The notes: generated by a model not told the origin, from the letters alone. A stretch of 64,000 nucleotides of DNA from Melioribacter sp. (GCA_026417975.1 JAOACD010000012.1:62001-126000), one strand, 5' to 3'. Positions 25,486 through 36,018 are shown, numbered from the stretch's first letter. Made by a program: numbers and translations.

Positions 25486-26679
25486 ATGAAAACTGGAGTA
25501 ATTGCCCCAAAAGGGTTTAAGGCTGCTGGTATTCACTGTGGAATTAAAAAATTCAAAAAAGATCTTGCCCTGATTGTGTCTGAAGTACCTGCAATTGCTG
25601 CTGGTGTATTTACACAAAATCGTGTTCAAGCAGCCCCTATTTTACTATGTAAAAAACACCTAATAGAAAACGAAAAATTTAGAGCAATCATAGTAAATAG
25701 CGGTAATGCAAATGCATGCACTGGCGAACAAGGCTACAAAGATGCTTTTGAAATGGCAAAATTAGTTGCACAAGAACTAAATATTAAGCCCGAAGAAGTT
25801 TTTGTTTCTTCTACAGGCGTTATTGGAGAACCTTTACCTATGGAAAAAATAACTGTGGGAATAAAAAAAATTGTTCAGCATTTAAACGAAGATGATTACA
25901 AATCTCCTGCAGAAGCAATATTAACTACAGATACATTTATTAAAACTGCATCATCAAGTTTTTTGATTGATGGAAAAGAAGTAACAATAGGGGGAATAGC
26001 AAAAGGTTCAGGAATGATTCATCCAAATATGGCAACTATGCTAGCTTTTATTACCACAGATGCTGCTATCGAAAAGAATATTTTTCAATTTATGCTTAAA
26101 GATATAACCGATAAAACTTTTAACCGAATTACTGTTGATGGGGACACTAGCACAAACGATATGGTTTTAGCCTTGGCTAATGGTATGTCGGGAATTGAAC
26201 CAATAATTGCTGGTTCAGAAGCATACAAAATATTCTACGATAATCTTTACCAAATAATGAAAAAGCTTTCTTTAGATATAGTTAAAGATGGAGAAGGAGC
26301 AACAAAGTTAATAGAAATAAATGTTGAAGGAGCTAAAAACGATGAAGATGCGTTGAAAGCTGCAAAAGCTATTGCATTATCTCCTCTTGTAAAAACAGCT
26401 ATTCATGGAGAAGATGCAAACTGGGGAAGAATTATTGCTGCCGTTGGTTACTCTGGAATTGAATTTGAACCGGATAAATTTGAAATTATAATTAATGGCA
26501 CTCCTATCCTTCTTCGGAATTATAACGTTATACTCCCAGCTAAAGAAGCAAACAAAACACTAAAGCAAAAAGAAATCAATTTACTTGTAAAATTAAATAT
26601 TGGAAATGGAAAAGCCACTTACTGGACATGTGATCTTTCCGAAGAGTATGTAAAAATTAATGGGAGTTACAGAACATGA
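25486..26679 (+). CDS. argJ: ArgJ, glutamate N-acetyltransferase/ornithine acetyltransferase
   Basis: The self-cleaving enzyme that recycles the acetyl group between acetylornithine and glutamate, so a separate argA/argE may be unnecessary. HPNMATMLAFITTDA contains the Ala-Thr autoproteolysis site with Thr as nucleophile; SGNANACTGEQG and DGDTSTNDM are further family motifs. I chose the ATG at 25486 (MKTGVIAPKGFKAAG), three bases after the argC stop, because family proteins start close to the APKGF motif. An ATG at 25456 would add ten residues and overlap argC by 28 bases. Confidence 0.94.
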   Translation: MKTGVIAPKGFKAAGIHCGIKKFKKDLALIVSEVPAIAAGVFTQNRVQAAPILLCKKHLIENEKFRAIIVNSGNANACTGEQGYKDAFEMAKLVAQELNIKPEEVFVSSTGVIGEPLPMEKITVGIKKIVQHLNEDDYKSPAEAILTTDTFIKTASSSFLIDGKEVTIGGIAKGSGMIHPNMATMLAFITTDAAIEKNIFQFMLKDITDKTFNRITVDGDTSTNDMVLALANGMSGIEPIIAGSEAYKIFYDNLYQIMKKLSLDIVKDGEGATKLIEINVEGAKNDEDALKAAKAIALSPLVKTAIHGEDANWGRIIAAVGYSGIEFEPDKFEIIINGTPILLRNYNVILPAKEANKTLKQKEINLLVKLNIGNGKATYWTCDLSEEYVKINGSYRT

Positions 26680-27524
26680 CACAGGCAAGTTATAGAAAAG
26701 AAGATGTTCTCGTAGAAGCACTCCCTTATATCCAACAGTTTGAAAATGCCACATTCGTTATTAAATACGGCGGTGCAGTAATGCATGACGAAGAATTAAA
26801 ACAAATGGTTGCACAAGATGTTACCTTACTTAGAAAAATTGGAATCAATGTTGTTGTTGTGCATGGAGGTGGAAAAGAAATTACTGCATATTCAGAAAAA
26901 CTAAACCTAAAAACTACTTTTGTAAACGGTCAAAGATATACTGACGAACAAACTCGAGATGTTGTTCAAATGGTTTTAGCAGGATTAATAAATAAAGATA
27001 TTGTTAGAAGAATCAATATTTATGGAGGAAGAGCTGTAGGAATAAGTGGAATCGATGCAAGCACTGTAAATGTTAGAAAATATAACAAAGAAGATTTAGG
27101 CCTAGTGGGTGAAATTACTAATGTAAACGAAACATTTATAAAAAATTTATTGAAAGATGGGTATTTACCAGTAATAGCACCAATTGGAGTTGACGAAGAA
27201 GGAACTATCTATAATGTCAATGCAGATATTGCCGCAGGAAATATTGCAGGTGCTCTTAATGCAACAAAACTTGTTTACATGACTGACGTAGAAGGTGTTA
27301 AAAAAGGAAACGAACTAATTTCTCATCTTACAAAAAAAGAAGCTGAAAAATATATTTTAGATGGAACTATTAGTGGTGGCATGATACCAAAAGTTAATTC
27401 AGCACTTTATGCTCTCGAGACTGGTGTTCAAAAAGTTCACATAATAGATGGAAGAATTCAACATGCATTGCTTTTAGAAATTTTTACGAAAGAAGGAGTT
27501 GGAACTGAAATAGTTCCAGAATAA
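26676..27524 (+). CDS. argB: ArgB, acetylglutamate kinase
   Basis: A 282-residue amino-acid-kinase-fold enzyme phosphorylating N-acetylglutamate. It has the phosphate-binding IKYGGAVM and VVHGGGKEI glycine loops and NVNADIAAGNIAGAL. It carries an N-terminal helix before the kinase core (about 20 residues) of the kind found in arginine-inhibitable hexameric ArgB; feedback inhibition is therefore possible but inferred. It overlaps argJ by ATGA. Confidence 0.95.
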   Translation: MTQASYRKEDVLVEALPYIQQFENATFVIKYGGAVMHDEELKQMVAQDVTLLRKIGINVVVVHGGGKEITAYSEKLNLKTTFVNGQRYTDEQTRDVVQMVLAGLINKDIVRRINIYGGRAVGISGIDASTVNVRKYNKEDLGLVGEITNVNETFIKNLLKDGYLPVIAPIGVDEEGTIYNVNADIAAGNIAGALNATKLVYMTDVEGVKKGNELISHLTKKEAEKYILDGTISGGMIPKVNSALYALETGVQKVHIIDGRIQHALLLEIFTKEGVGTEIVPE

Positions 27525-27541
27525 ATAAAATAAGGTGACTT

Positions 27542-28003
27542 ATGAGTCGAAGACTTGAAGATATACAAAAACGACATGCATTAATAAAATCTCTAATTAC
27601 TACTCAAGCAATTAATAATCAAACCCAACTCGTAAAATTATTAAGACAAAAAGGAGTAAAAGTTACACAAGCAACTTTATCTAGGGATTTAGCAGAGCTT
27701 GGAGTTGTACGTGTCCCAACTTCAGATGGCTTAGTTTATAAACTTGCTATAGAGGGTGGCGAAGGAGCTATAAAAGAAAGAATAGCAGAAGAAATTGTCT
27801 CTATCGAATCAAATGAATGTGTGGTTCTTATCAAAACTTTTCTTGGAAGAGCGCCTGGTGTTGCTGTTTTTATAGACAAACATAACGACCCTGAAATACT
27901 TGGTACTATTGCGGGTGATGATACTATTATAGTTGTTCCAAAAACAATTAAAAATATTAAAAAAGTAATCGAACAATTAAAAACAATATTGGGGATTAAG
28001 TGA
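27542..28003 (+). CDS. argR: ArgR, arginine repressor
   Basis: A 153-residue transcription factor. The N-terminal winged helix (about 1-70) includes [18 protein letters not shown]. The C-terminal oligomerisation and arginine-binding domain includes [27 protein letters not shown], with the conserved GT-AGDDT arginine site. It is embedded between argB and argG with an AAGGTGA ribosome site. It probably autoregulates the operon through the palindromes upstream of argC. Confidence 0.95.
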   Translation: MSRRLEDIQKRHALIKSLITTQAINNQTQLVKLLRQKGVKVTQATLSRDLAELGVVRVPTSDGLVYKLAIEGGEGAIKERIAEEIVSIESNECVVLIKTFLGRAPGVAVFIDKHNDPEILGTIAGDDTIIVVPKTIKNIKKVIEQLKTILGIK

Positions 28004-28004
28004 T

Positions 28005-29231
28005 ATGAGCAAACAAAAAATTGTAGTTGCTTATTCGGGTGGACTCGATACATCTGTAATGGTTCACTGGCTTAAAAAAAATTACGATGCCGAAATAATT
28101 ACATTTACAGGAAATTTAGGACAATCAAAAGAATTAGAAGGCCTTGAAGAGAAAGCCCTTAAATCAGGAGCTTCAAAAGTATACATTGAAGACTTAACAA
28201 AAGAATTTATAGAAGAGTATGCTTTTCCTGCACTAAAAGCAAATGCCCTTTATGAGGGAGCTTATCCTATGGCAACTTCGCTTGGAAGGCCGCTTTTAGC
28301 AAAAGCTCTCGTTGAAATTGCAAGAAAAGAAAATGCAACAATTGTAGCCCATGGCTGCACTGGAAAAGGAAACGACCAAGTTCGCTTTGAGGTTTCTGTA
28401 GGTGCTTTAGCTCCAGATATCAAATGTATTGCTCCATTAAGAACTTGGGAATTTAAATCAAGAGAAGAAGAGATTGAATATGCAATTGCAAATAACATCC
28501 CCATTGCTGCAACTAAAAACAATCCATACTCAATTGATGATAATATTTGGGGGACTGCAATAGAATGTGGAATTCTTGAAGACCCAATGGTAGAACCTCC
28601 TGAAGATGCATTCCTTCACACAGTTTCTCCAGAAAATGCACCTGATGAACCTGAAGAAGTGACCATAGAGTTTGAAGCAGGTATTCCAAAAACTGTAAAT
28701 GGAAAAGAAATGGATAGTGTTTCACTTGTAAAACTTCTTAATGAAATAGGCGGCAGAAATGCCATTGGCAGAATTGATTTGGTAGAAAATCGATTGGTCG
28801 GAATTAAATCAAGAGAAGTTTATGAAGCACCAGCTGCTACAATTCTTCACTTTGCCCATAAAGAATTAGAAAGAATAACACTCGAGAAATCTGTAATGCA
28901 TTATAAAAACTTGATATCCCAAGAATATGCAAATTTGGTTTACAATGGTCTTTGGTTTTCTCCTTTAAGAGAAGCTATTCAAGCATTCGTAGATAAAACA
29001 CAAGAAAAAGTTACCGGACTTATCAAACTAAAACTTTACAAAGGAACTATAAGAATATCTGGAAGAACTTCCCCATATTCACTTTACGATCCAGCACTTG
29101 CTACTTATACTGCTGAAGATCAATTTGATCATACTGCTTCTGAAGGATTCATCAAAATATATGGGTTACCATATAAAACCATTAATAGAGTTATGCAAAA
29201 AGTAGAAACAGAAAATAAACTTTCAGTTTAG
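28005..29231 (+). CDS. argG: ArgG, argininosuccinate synthase
   Basis: A 408-residue ATP-pyrophosphatase-type ligase joining citrulline and aspartate. It shows the P-loop [27 protein letters not shown] and the [14 protein letters not shown] region. Full length. The start lies one base after the argR stop and argH begins one base after its stop, which supports co-transcription. Confidence 0.97.
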   Translation: MSKQKIVVAYSGGLDTSVMVHWLKKNYDAEIITFTGNLGQSKELEGLEEKALKSGASKVYIEDLTKEFIEEYAFPALKANALYEGAYPMATSLGRPLLAKALVEIARKENATIVAHGCTGKGNDQVRFEVSVGALAPDIKCIAPLRTWEFKSREEEIEYAIANNIPIAATKNNPYSIDDNIWGTAIECGILEDPMVEPPEDAFLHTVSPENAPDEPEEVTIEFEAGIPKTVNGKEMDSVSLVKLLNEIGGRNAIGRIDLVENRLVGIKSREVYEAPAATILHFAHKELERITLEKSVMHYKNLISQEYANLVYNGLWFSPLREAIQAFVDKTQEKVTGLIKLKLYKGTIRISGRTSPYSLYDPALATYTAEDQFDHTASEGFIKIYGLPYKTINRVMQKVETENKLSV

Positions 29232-29232
29232 T

Positions 29233-30600
29233 ATGGCTATTTGGAATAGCAGATTTAAAAAATCGCTTGCAGAATCTGCATTAAAATTTTCTTCTTCTAT
29301 TGATTTAGATGGAAGGTTATATAATGAGGACATCGATGGAAGCATTGCGCATATTAAGATGCTCTCAAAAGCAAAAGTGATTTCTAAGGACGACGAGAAA
29401 AAAATTGTACATGCACTTGAAGAAATAAGAAAAGAAATTTCCGAAGGTAAATTAAAACTCACTTGGGACAAAGAAGACATCCACACAGCTATTGAAGAAA
29501 GACTTACAGAAAAAATCGGCGAAACTGGAAAGCGGCTTCACACAGCAAGAAGCCGCAACGATCAAATTGCTTTAGATGAAAAATTATACTTAAGAAAAGA
29601 AATCGATAAACTAATTAAGCTTATTTCATCTTTTCAAAAAGTATTATTAAAAAAAGCAGAGGAACATAAATTAACAATAGTTCCTGGTTACACACATCTA
29701 CAGAGAGCTCAACCAATTTTATTTGCTCACCACTTATTGGCCTATATAGAAATGCTTCAAAGAGATAAAGAAAGATTTTGCGATTTATTGAAACGAGTAA
29801 ATAAATCTCCACTTGGCGCGGCAGCATTCGCAGGAACATCAATTCAAATAGATAGAAATTTTACAGCTAAGATTTTAAAAATGGATAGTATTATCGAAAA
29901 CAGTATTGATGCAGTAAGTGATAGAGACACTTTAATTGAATTTATTGCTGCATGTTCAATTGTTATGATGCATCTAAGTCGCTTAAGCGAAGAATTAATT
30001 TTGTGGAGCTCGCAAGAATTTTCCTTTGTTGTTTTTGACGATGAGTATGCAACCGGTAGTAGTTTAATGCCACAGAAAAAAAATCCGGATTTTGCTGAAT
30101 TAATAAGAAGTAAAACAGGAAGAGTTTATGGCTCGCTGATAGGCTTGTTAACAGTTATGAAAGCTCTCCCCTTGGCTTATAATCGTGATATGCAAGAAGA
30201 CAAGTTTCATTTGTTCAATGCTATCGATACAACAAAAGACTGTTTGAAAATAATTACCGAATTATTTATTCACACAAGTTTTAACAAAAATAGATTTGAA
30301 GAAGAGCTAAAAGGAGATTTATCTCTTGCAACAGATTTAGTTGATTATCTTGTAAAAAAAGATGTCCCTTTTAGAAAGGCCCACCATATAGTAGGAAAAA
30401 TAGTCGAAAAATGTGTTGAAAATAATATAAAGCTCCATCAACTTGAATTAAAAGATTATAAAAAATTTTCACGTAAATTTGAAAATGACATTTACAACTT
30501 ATTCGATCCATTAATAAGCATATCCAATAAAAAGTCAGCTGGAAGCACTTCTCCTATTGAAGTTGAAAAGCAAATTAAAAAGTGGAAAAACATCTTGTAA
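29233..30600 (+). CDS. argH: ArgH, argininosuccinate lyase
   Basis: A 455-residue fumarase/aspartase-superfamily enzyme releasing arginine and fumarate. The superfamily signature GSSLMPQKKNPD is present, with TARSRNDQIALD and PGYTHLQRAQP. Last gene of the arg operon. The ornithine carbamoyltransferase (argF) and acetylornithine aminotransferase (argD) genes needed to complete the route are not in the window. Confidence 0.97.
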   Translation: MAIWNSRFKKSLAESALKFSSSIDLDGRLYNEDIDGSIAHIKMLSKAKVISKDDEKKIVHALEEIRKEISEGKLKLTWDKEDIHTAIEERLTEKIGETGKRLHTARSRNDQIALDEKLYLRKEIDKLIKLISSFQKVLLKKAEEHKLTIVPGYTHLQRAQPILFAHHLLAYIEMLQRDKERFCDLLKRVNKSPLGAAAFAGTSIQIDRNFTAKILKMDSIIENSIDAVSDRDTLIEFIAACSIVMMHLSRLSEELILWSSQEFSFVVFDDEYATGSSLMPQKKNPDFAELIRSKTGRVYGSLIGLLTVMKALPLAYNRDMQEDKFHLFNAIDTTKDCLKIITELFIHTSFNKNRFEEELKGDLSLATDLVDYLVKKDVPFRKAHHIVGKIVEKCVENNIKLHQLELKDYKKFSRKFENDIYNLFDPLISISNKKSAGSTSPIEVEKQIKKWKNIL

Positions 30601-30620
30601 TTTCCCTAATCGTAAAAAAT

Positions 30621-30660
30621 AAAAAAGGCGAAGGAATTTGAAACTTTCATTACCTTCGCC
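30621..30660 (-). terminator. Hairpin terminator between convergent argH and DUF5683-like gene
   Basis: GGCGAAGG/CCTTCGCC forms an 8-bp GC-rich stem with an 18-base loop. On the minus strand it is followed directly by six T residues, so it best serves leftward transcription of the 30844-31662 gene. On the plus strand only a weak T run follows, but it could also slow argH transcription. Confidence 0.6.
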
Positions 30661-30843
30661 TCTTAAGGACGGAGCTTGTTTGTGTGTGTGTTATTATCCC
30701 TTCAAAAAATATGCCACTGAAAATTTTTTTAAAATGTCTAATTTTTCTTAAAATTTAATGTCAAGATAGACTTTCTAAAAAATCCAAGAGCGAATTTTAT
30801 TCGTATCAAGTGAAATTTTTTCGAGCTATAACCTTGAGCTTAC

Positions 30844-31662
30844 TTAAAAATTCAAAGGCAATTTAATTGTAAAATATAACCCTTCAGTTGAAATTCTTGC
30901 TTCAGTAACACGGTCTTCTACTGTTTTAATAAAAATATCGTCATTACTAAAAAACAATAAATCAAGTTGACTATAGAGCCATACAATTGCATAAGAAATT
31001 ATTAGGGCATTTCTAATTTTATAAGATTTGTTATACAAGTCATACTTTCTTTGAATTAAAAGAGGGTCAAATTCATTCAAATAATCTTTTTCCTTCTTAT
31101 TTGTGTCATTTATATAATAAATCATTCCTGCAAGATTAAATACAGAAATTATCCCTAACATTATCCCCTTGGTTTTTATTCCACTATAGATTTGTCCAGC
31201 TCCTGGCAATATTATGTTCCTTAAGAATGAATTACTTGCAAGCCTGTAGTCAAAAGACTTTTGAGTTAATTGAGACCTCAAAGTATCTGGTAAAGAAGCC
31301 TGCAATTTTAATTCACTCATAAAATTGACTTTCACTTGTTCAAATAGTGTAATTAACTTGGGTGAAATTTTAGAAGGATCTGCTTGATAGTTACTTTTTA
31401 TTCTTAAAATATCCTTGAAATTTTCCTTTGTAGAATCTTCCATTCCTAATGAATAAAATGAAACGGCTCTCATTAGATAAACATCAATCAACAGAGAGTC
31501 TGGTAAATTCTTCTTCTTAACTAATTCATCAGAAAATTTAATTACGTTTTCATATTCAAAAGAATCATACTCTCGTTTTACTTTTTCATAATCAGATTGT
31601 TGAGCAAAAAAAACTGCCACGTTTAGAAAAAAAACAATAGTAAAAATTTGTATTTTTATCAT
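30844..31662 (-). CDS. DUF5683-like membrane protein with N-terminal periplasmic helical region
   Basis: A 272-residue protein of unknown function. It has a signal peptide or anchor (IFTIVFFLNVAVFFA), a charged helical region (about 22-115) that looks TPR-like, then RNIILPGAGQIYSGIKTKG followed by two membrane helices (about 165-187 and 217-239). The 'LPGxGQIYxG' turn before hydrophobic helices is the hallmark of the DUF5683/TM2-like families common in Bacteroidota. Its start overlaps the kelch gene stop by ATGA, so it closes the five-gene operon. Confidence 0.65.
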   Translation of the reverse strand: MIKIQIFTIVFFLNVAVFFAQQSDYEKVKREYDSFEYENVIKFSDELVKKKNLPDSLLIDVYLMRAVSFYSLGMEDSTKENFKDILRIKSNYQADPSKISPKLITLFEQVKVNFMSELKLQASLPDTLRSQLTQKSFDYRLASNSFLRNIILPGAGQIYSGIKTKGIMLGIISVFNLAGMIYYINDTNKKEKDYLNEFDPLLIQRKYDLYNKSYKIRNALIISYAIVWLYSQLDLLFFSNDDIFIKTVEDRVTEARISTEGLYFTIKLPLNF

Positions 31663-32936
31663 TTGAGAAGAACCATTTTTCTGGTTTGAATTTGAGAATT
31701 AGTTTTTAGAGTAACAAAATAAATTCCTGTAGGAACTTCTCTACCGAACTTATCTTTCCCATCCCAAACAACTGAATATCTACCAGGTCTCAAATATCCT
31801 TCTTTCAAAGTAATAACATGTTCTCCAAGTAACGAAAAAATATCTAGTGAAACTGTTGTAAATCCAGCTAATTCGAAAGAAATTGTTGTACTAGGATTAA
31901 AGGGATTAGGATAATTCTGGTAAAGAAAGTCACTTTTGGGTAATACAGTTTTATCATCATTAAAGTCCGAAGTAACTTCAACTAATTTTTCGAGTTGTGG
32001 AACAATATTACCATTTTCATCTCTGCCACCAAATACAACAACTGTGTTACCATAATTAATTGCCATAGGATTTCTGCGAGCAAATTTTAACGATGCAAAT
32101 GGGTATATCGAAAATCCTCCATCGCTTGAAAAAAGAACTTGTTCTACTGTCCTAAGTGCTTTATTCGTTTCATTAAATCCTCCTATCACAAATCCCCTCC
32201 CTAATACTGGATTATAAATAGCCACACCCCCGGCACGTGGGGTTAATAATCGCTGTTGTAATGTAACTATCTGTTTCGTATTTATGTCAAACCTACTAAT
32301 TGATGAAAGCGCCCCGTTTAGAACCCCCCCTAAAATATAAATATTGTTATCACGAAGAATTGTCATTTGCTGTTTGGGAAGGTTTGGTCCTATGTTTCCA
32401 TACGTGAAACTTATTTGCTTATTAATAAGATCATATCCAGCAATATATGGAAGTTCTGTTGTACCGTTTGGTATTGGTTCTCCTCCAATTATATATAATA
32501 TATTATCAATAACATAACCAGTAGAAAAAGACCTTGCAAAATTATTTTGGGTATCCAGAAATGTTGGTTCAGAATTAAAAGATTTCAAAGCCCAGGATTC
32601 CAAAATATTCTTATTTTGAGTAAACTCACTTACGCCTCCAAAATAAATAATTTGATTATTCCATATATCCGCCACAAATAAAAATCTGGGTTGACTCATT
32701 TTGCCTACTATTTTCCATTCCCCAGTTAATATATCATACTCTTGAATCCAGTCTACAATTTCCTTAGAAGCATTTTCACCACCAAGAACATAAAATTTAT
32801 TATTAACATTATCATAAACCACTTGTCCACCAGATACTGGATATTTCATATCCCATCCAGTAACTACTTGCCATTCGAAATTTTGTGCAAACATAGGAAT
32901 GGAAAAAATAAAAAATATAATAATTGCCCTTTTCAT
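31659..32936 (-). CDS. Secreted kelch-repeat protein with type IX secretion C-terminal domain
   Basis: A 425-residue protein: Sec signal peptide (MKRAIIIFFIFSIPMFA), then kelch-type repeats with recurring Y-x-hydrophobic-GG turns (FYVLGGENA, IYFGGVSEF, LYIIGGEP, IYILGGVLNG, GFVIGGFNE, VVVFGGRDE) forming a beta-propeller. Residues about 341-425 are a T9SS type A sorting domain starting NYPNPFNPSTTISFEL and containing GxYxVxWDG and PTGIYFV motifs. It should be exported across both membranes by type IX secretion and processed at the surface. No por/gld genes are nearby. Partner or ligand unknown. Confidence 0.88.
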   Translation of the reverse strand: MKRAIIIFFIFSIPMFAQNFEWQVVTGWDMKYPVSGGQVVYDNVNNKFYVLGGENASKEIVDWIQEYDILTGEWKIVGKMSQPRFLFVADIWNNQIIYFGGVSEFTQNKNILESWALKSFNSEPTFLDTQNNFARSFSTGYVIDNILYIIGGEPIPNGTTELPYIAGYDLINKQISFTYGNIGPNLPKQQMTILRDNNIYILGGVLNGALSSISRFDINTKQIVTLQQRLLTPRAGGVAIYNPVLGRGFVIGGFNETNKALRTVEQVLFSSDGGFSIYPFASLKFARRNPMAINYGNTVVVFGGRDENGNIVPQLEKLVEVTSDFNDDKTVLPKSDFLYQNYPNPFNPSTTISFELAGFTTVSLDIFSLLGEHVITLKEGYLRPGRYSVVWDGKDKFGREVPTGIYFVTLKTNSQIQTRKMVLLK

Positions 32937-32975
32937 AATTCACCTTTTCTAATTTTCATAACAATAACTATACCA

Positions 32976-34517
32976 CTATTTTTCTGTTAGTATAAATTTA
33001 AGTTGAACTGTATCACCTTGTTTAATATAAATGCTGGTATCAACATCTTTAAAACTTGGATTTTTAATTGTTAATCTAACAAACCCTGGATACACTTTTA
33101 TTGGTTGCCTCAAAGGTGTTTGTCCTTTATAATCCCCATTAACATAAACGTTCCCCCATGGATTAACTTTACAAATTATAAATCCCATTAATGATTCAAG
33201 TGACACTTTTAAATTCGTTACTTGAGCATGGTTAACTTTAACCACGTTGGTGTAAATAGGATAGTCTGGATGAACTAGCTTTATAGTATGCTCTCCTTCC
33301 GTTAAAGTAATTGGTTTAGTCATGGGAGTTGTTTCAAGTTTTTCTCCGTCAATATAAACATCTGCCCATGGATAACACTCTACAAATAACCCACCATACT
33401 TTACAGTAGAAGACTCAAGGTTATCCTTTTGTACTAAAACTTTTTCACCTTCTTCTGGTTTTATTTCGTTTATTTTCTGCTCTACATTACCAGCGCTCGT
33501 TTTTTCTTCAAAAAATTTTGGTGAAACAATTTCTTTTTTTTCTTTCCCTGTTTGTTTAACAGAACCTAAATCTTTCTTAATATTAACTTTATTAAAAAGA
33601 AAAACTGCTACTAAGACTGCAAAAAGAATAAATACATATAAAAAAACTTTATTTTTTTTATGAAACTTCGGAGTCTGTTTTTCTATTGAAATGGTTGTTT
33701 GTTCAAGCTGAACATTTAAATCGTTCAAAACTTCAAGTGCTGAATTATAACGTTGCGAAGTTTTCTTTTTCAAAAGTTTTAGTATTATCTCTTTAATATC
33801 GGATGGAACGTTTTGAAGTCCTTCAACAATATTATTTTCGTTGAAAGACATAATTTCATTTAATGTTAGAGTAACATTTTCTCGTAAAAAAGGATTTTTG
33901 CCTGTATAAATTTCATAAACAACAACACCCGCAGAAAACAAATCACTTTGATAAGTTAGTTTTGCTCCTGCTACTTGTTCTGGCGACATATAGCTTGGAG
34001 TTCCTACAATCGAGTATGGACTAGTTACAAAATTATCTTCTGCAGAGAGTGCTAATCCAAAATCGCCCAATTTGAGATTAAGATTTTTATCAATAAAAAT
34101 ATTCTCTGGTTTTATGTCTCTGTGAATAATTTGATTTGAATGTGCAAAATGTAGGGCTCTAAAGAGCTGAATTGTAAAATGTTTTTTTTCCTCTTCGGAA
34201 AGGGTTCTACTTTTCAGTATGTTTCTTAAACTTTCTCCTTCAATATACTCAAAAGAAATGTAGAAATATTCTTTGCTTATTCCAAAATCAAGTACTTTAA
34301 TAATATTTGGATGGTCAAGCTTAGCAAGTAGTTTTGCTTCTCTTTTGAATCTTTCTGTTAAAGCTTGATCCTGAGTTTTTTCTATATTAAGAACCTTTAG
34401 AATAATTTTCTTACTTAAGTAAATATGATTAGCAAGATAAACAGCAGCGTGTTCATCTTTTTTCAACACGTCAAGGATTTCAAACTTTTCAAACAATATT
34501 TCTGATGTATTTGTCAT
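32976..34517 (-). CDS. Membrane Ser/Thr protein kinase with two extracytoplasmic PEGA domains
   Basis: A 513-residue Hanks-type kinase. The kinase domain is about residues 10-270 with ATP-site Lys41, catalytic HRDIKPEN (Asp134), DFG (Asp152) and GTPSYMSPEQ. One membrane helix lies at about 291-308. A Glu/Lys-rich linker and two PEGA domains (about 374-443 and 444-512) follow, recognisable by YPWADVYIDGEKLETTP and NPWGNVYVNGDYKGQTP. PEGA domains are thought to bind surface or peptidoglycan components, so it probably senses envelope state. It overlaps the sigma54-activator gene by one base (TAATG), which suggests they act together. Confidence 0.93.
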   Translation of the reverse strand: MTNTSEILFEKFEILDVLKKDEHAAVYLANHIYLSKKIILKVLNIEKTQDQALTERFKREAKLLAKLDHPNIIKVLDFGISKEYFYISFEYIEGESLRNILKSRTLSEEEKKHFTIQLFRALHFAHSNQIIHRDIKPENIFIDKNLNLKLGDFGLALSAEDNFVTSPYSIVGTPSYMSPEQVAGAKLTYQSDLFSAGVVVYEIYTGKNPFLRENVTLTLNEIMSFNENNIVEGLQNVPSDIKEIILKLLKKKTSQRYNSALEVLNDLNVQLEQTTISIEKQTPKFHKKNKVFLYVFILFAVLVAVFLFNKVNIKKDLGSVKQTGKEKKEIVSPKFFEEKTSAGNVEQKINEIKPEEGEKVLVQKDNLESSTVKYGGLFVECYPWADVYIDGEKLETTPMTKPITLTEGEHTIKLVHPDYPIYTNVVKVNHAQVTNLKVSLESLMGFIICKVNPWGNVYVNGDYKGQTPLRQPIKVYPGFVRLTIKNPSFKDVDTSIYIKQGDTVQLKFILTEK

Positions 34518-36013
34518 TATTGTTGTTCACCCATCTCTTTTAGTTTAAGCTGAATCCATCTTACAGACACATCAAGAGACTTAGCAGTTAAAGTTCTATT
34601 GCCATTAAACTCTTCGAGTCGTTTTTTTAAGAGCAGCATTTCAAACTCTTTTAAGGTTCCTTTGAAATTCAATAAATCGTGGCTATCTTCGAGTATTATA
34701 TGCTCAGCATAAATTTTATCTGAGTCGCACAATATTATAGCACGTTGAATAACATTTATTAGTTGTCGTATATTTCCAGGCCAGTAATAGCTTTCAAGTT
34801 TCTTAATTGCACTTGAATCGATGGGAATATTTTTCTTTGCAATTTTATTTACAAAATAACTAGCAAGAATGGGTATATCTTCCCTACGTTCTCTTAAGGG
34901 GGGCATTTTAATTGGAAAAACATTCAACCGGTAATACAAATCTTCCCTAAAATGACCTTCTTTTGTTAAAGATTGCAAATCTTTATTAGTAGCAGCAATA
35001 ATTCTAACATCAACTTTTTTAACTTTAGTATCTCCTAAACGAATAATTTCTCTATTTTCCAAAACTCTTAATAATTTTGCTTGTAAAGCACTTGAAATAT
35101 CTCCTATTTCATCAAGGAAAAAAGTTCCTCCATCTGCTGCTTCAATTAAGCCTTGCTTATCAGAAGTTGCGCCAGTAAAAGCTCCCTTTTTATATCCGAA
35201 CAATTCACTTTCAAGTAGACTATCTGGAATTGAACCACAGAATTGAGCAAGAAATGGCTTATCTCTTCTTTTACTCAATTGATGTATTGCGCGCGCAGCA
35301 ATTTCTTTTCCTGTTCCACTTTCTCCTGTAATTAGAACTGTTGCATCTGTTTGAGCAACTTTATGAATTAACTTTGTAAGATTCTGAATTGCCACACTAT
35401 TACCTATCATTTCAGGGATAGGTTCTGTTGACTGTAATTTATTAATTAGTATCCTGTTCTCTTTTTCTAATTCTTCTAATTTTATTATTCTATCAAGAGT
35501 AAGCGAAACAAGGTTTGAAAAGAAACTTAAGAAAATCAAATTTTCTTCTGTAAATTCTCGTCGGTCTGTAGTGCTATCTGCTATAATAACACCCCAAACT
35601 TTATCATCTCTCATAATTGGTACACCAATAACAGACTTAATCCTATGAATCTGAACGCTTTGAAATTGCGATAAATTTGGGTCGCTCATTACGTCATGAT
35701 AAAGAAGAGGTCTTTTTTCTTTAATTACTTTTTGAAGAATTCCAGAAGAAAATTGATTTAAATCTGTTATACTTTCATTAGAAATTTTTCTTGCAGTAAT
35801 TATTGAAAAACTATCTGTTGTATCATCATATTTTACAAAAAGTCCTCGTTCTGCATTTATAATTTTTATTACTATATCAATTACATTTTCAATAAAAGAT
35901 TCTTGATAGTTAGATGAATTTAAAAGTTGAGTAAATTCAAATAAAGCTTCAAATTCTTCTTTAGAAAGGTTTTTAATATAGTTAATATTTTCTGGTATAA
36001 ACTTCATATCCAC
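34517..36013 (-). CDS. GAF-domain sigma54-dependent transcriptional activator
   Basis: A 498-residue enhancer-binding protein. An N-terminal GAF sensory domain (about 35-175) is followed by a AAA+ domain with Walker A GESGTGKE (230-237), the sigma54-contacting GAFTGA loop (277-282), Walker B GGTFFLDEI and an R-finger region. A C-terminal Fis-type helix-turn-helix lies in NRTLTAKSLDVSVRWIQLKLKEMG. The absence of a receiver suggests control by a ligand or by the Ser/Thr kinase encoded next, rather than by a histidine kinase. It lies five bases after the repeat lipoprotein gene. Target promoters are unknown. Confidence 0.93.
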   Translation of the reverse strand: MDMKFIPENINYIKNLSKEEFEALFEFTQLLNSSNYQESFIENVIDIVIKIINAERGLFVKYDDTTDSFSIITARKISNESITDLNQFSSGILQKVIKEKRPLLYHDVMSDPNLSQFQSVQIHRIKSVIGVPIMRDDKVWGVIIADSTTDRREFTEENLIFLSFFSNLVSLTLDRIIKLEELEKENRILINKLQSTEPIPEMIGNSVAIQNLTKLIHKVAQTDATVLITGESGTGKEIAARAIHQLSKRRDKPFLAQFCGSIPDSLLESELFGYKKGAFTGATSDKQGLIEAADGGTFFLDEIGDISSALQAKLLRVLENREIIRLGDTKVKKVDVRIIAATNKDLQSLTKEGHFREDLYYRLNVFPIKMPPLRERREDIPILASYFVNKIAKKNIPIDSSAIKKLESYYWPGNIRQLINVIQRAIILCDSDKIYAEHIILEDSHDLLNFKGTLKEFEMLLLKKRLEEFNGNRTLTAKSLDVSVRWIQLKLKEMGEQQ

Positions 36014-36018
36014 TACAT

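Noticed and set aside
25405-25629. A 74-residue minus-strand open frame across the argC-argJ junction.
   Set aside because: Both plus-strand genes are strongly supported, and the frame shows no domain or plausible start signal.
28262-28725. Antisense open frames inside argG.
   Set aside because: They mirror the codon pattern of the well-supported argG frame, have no ribosome site or recognisable domain, and are shadows.
31659-32936. Nearby type IX secretion apparatus genes expected from the T9SS tail.
   Set aside because: No por/gld/spr genes are in the window; the cargo signal alone only implies the system is elsewhere in the genome.
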